The notes under the pieces are model-generated. The model did not search any database. It was given only the letters and a program-made list of their open reading frames with translations, and was not told the DNA's origin. Shown here in pieces: positions 5,340 through 5,454 of a DNA stretch of 5,454 nt (positions within the stretch are counted from its first letter, which is position 1; every line of letters begins with the position of its first letter). The DNA is from Pseudomonadota bacterium (GTDB lineage: Bacteria > Myxococcota > Bradymonadia > UBA4248): the NCBI GenBank assembly GCA_017613855.1, contig JAGACY010000061.1:1-5454 (forward strand), written 5' to 3'. A program made the position numbers and the translations under genes.

Positions 5340-5454
5340 GTGCCCTCATTTTATGTTTTTTTTGACAGCAGCAATCCACTACATCGCATTCGTCAGACTG
5401 TGAAAAACACAAGACGATTACCATAAAATATTATTTCCATATTGAGTCAGGATA
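5340..5454 (+). other. Right-edge intergenic DNA, possible leader of the next gene
   Basis: No coding region is supported here. TTGACA occurs at 5362-5367, but no good -10 sits 16-18 bases downstream. TAAAAT at 5424-5429 is a fair -10 without a clear -35. AGGA at 5449-5452, two bases from the end, could be the ribosome binding site of a plus-strand gene starting just beyond the window. TGTG (5399-5402) and CACA (5408-5411) form a small inverted repeat around five A. Confidence 0.3.

Noticed and set aside
5362..5390. Sigma-70 promoter from a perfect TTGACA at 5362-5367
   Set aside because: The region 16-18 bases downstream has no acceptable -10 hexamer.

Overview
The window holds two transcription units that diverge from a long, structured intergenic region. 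The minus-strand unit is nadB (L-aspartate oxidase), followed by a possible 17-residue cysteine-rich micro-ORF and then a small multi-pass membrane protein. The plus-strand unit is one 813-residue modular peptidoglycan hydrolase with its own promoter, ribosome binding site and strong intrinsic terminator. No tRNA, rRNA, CRISPR array, transposase or integrase is visible.

The sequence does not settle the host. NadB is of the ordinary bacterial type and looks proteobacterial in flavour, which is an impression only. The hydrolase is built from parts more familiar from Gram-positive hosts and their phages: a 3D double-psi beta-barrel domain, PG_binding_1-like repeats and an Amidase_2 domain resembling those of gut Firmicutes prophage endolysins. 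It has no recognisable signal peptide. A Gram-negative bacterium making a weapon or lysin-like enzyme against Gram-positive walls would fit, but this is inference.

Layout: 1-21 is the end of the minus-strand unit, with no terminator seen. 22-669 is the membrane protein, 670-723 the micro-ORF and 730-2265 nadB. 2266-2848 is a 583-bp intergenic region. Its nadB side carries two inverted repeats. Its middle (2426-2733) carries a pair of inverted two-hairpin repeat elements around a structured spacer. Its right end is an A/T-rich promoter region. 2849-5290 is the hydrolase, 5311-5339 a terminator, and 5340-5454 is leader sequence that probably belongs to a gene beyond the window.

The two units have no obvious functional link: one makes iminoaspartate for NAD synthesis, the other attacks cell walls. 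The most notable observations are the signal-less hydrolase with up to three candidate catalytic domains, its C-terminal Cys/His domain with different leucine codon use, the paired twin-hairpin elements with covarying stems, and the in-frame stop/start chain linking nadB, the micro-ORF and the membrane protein.
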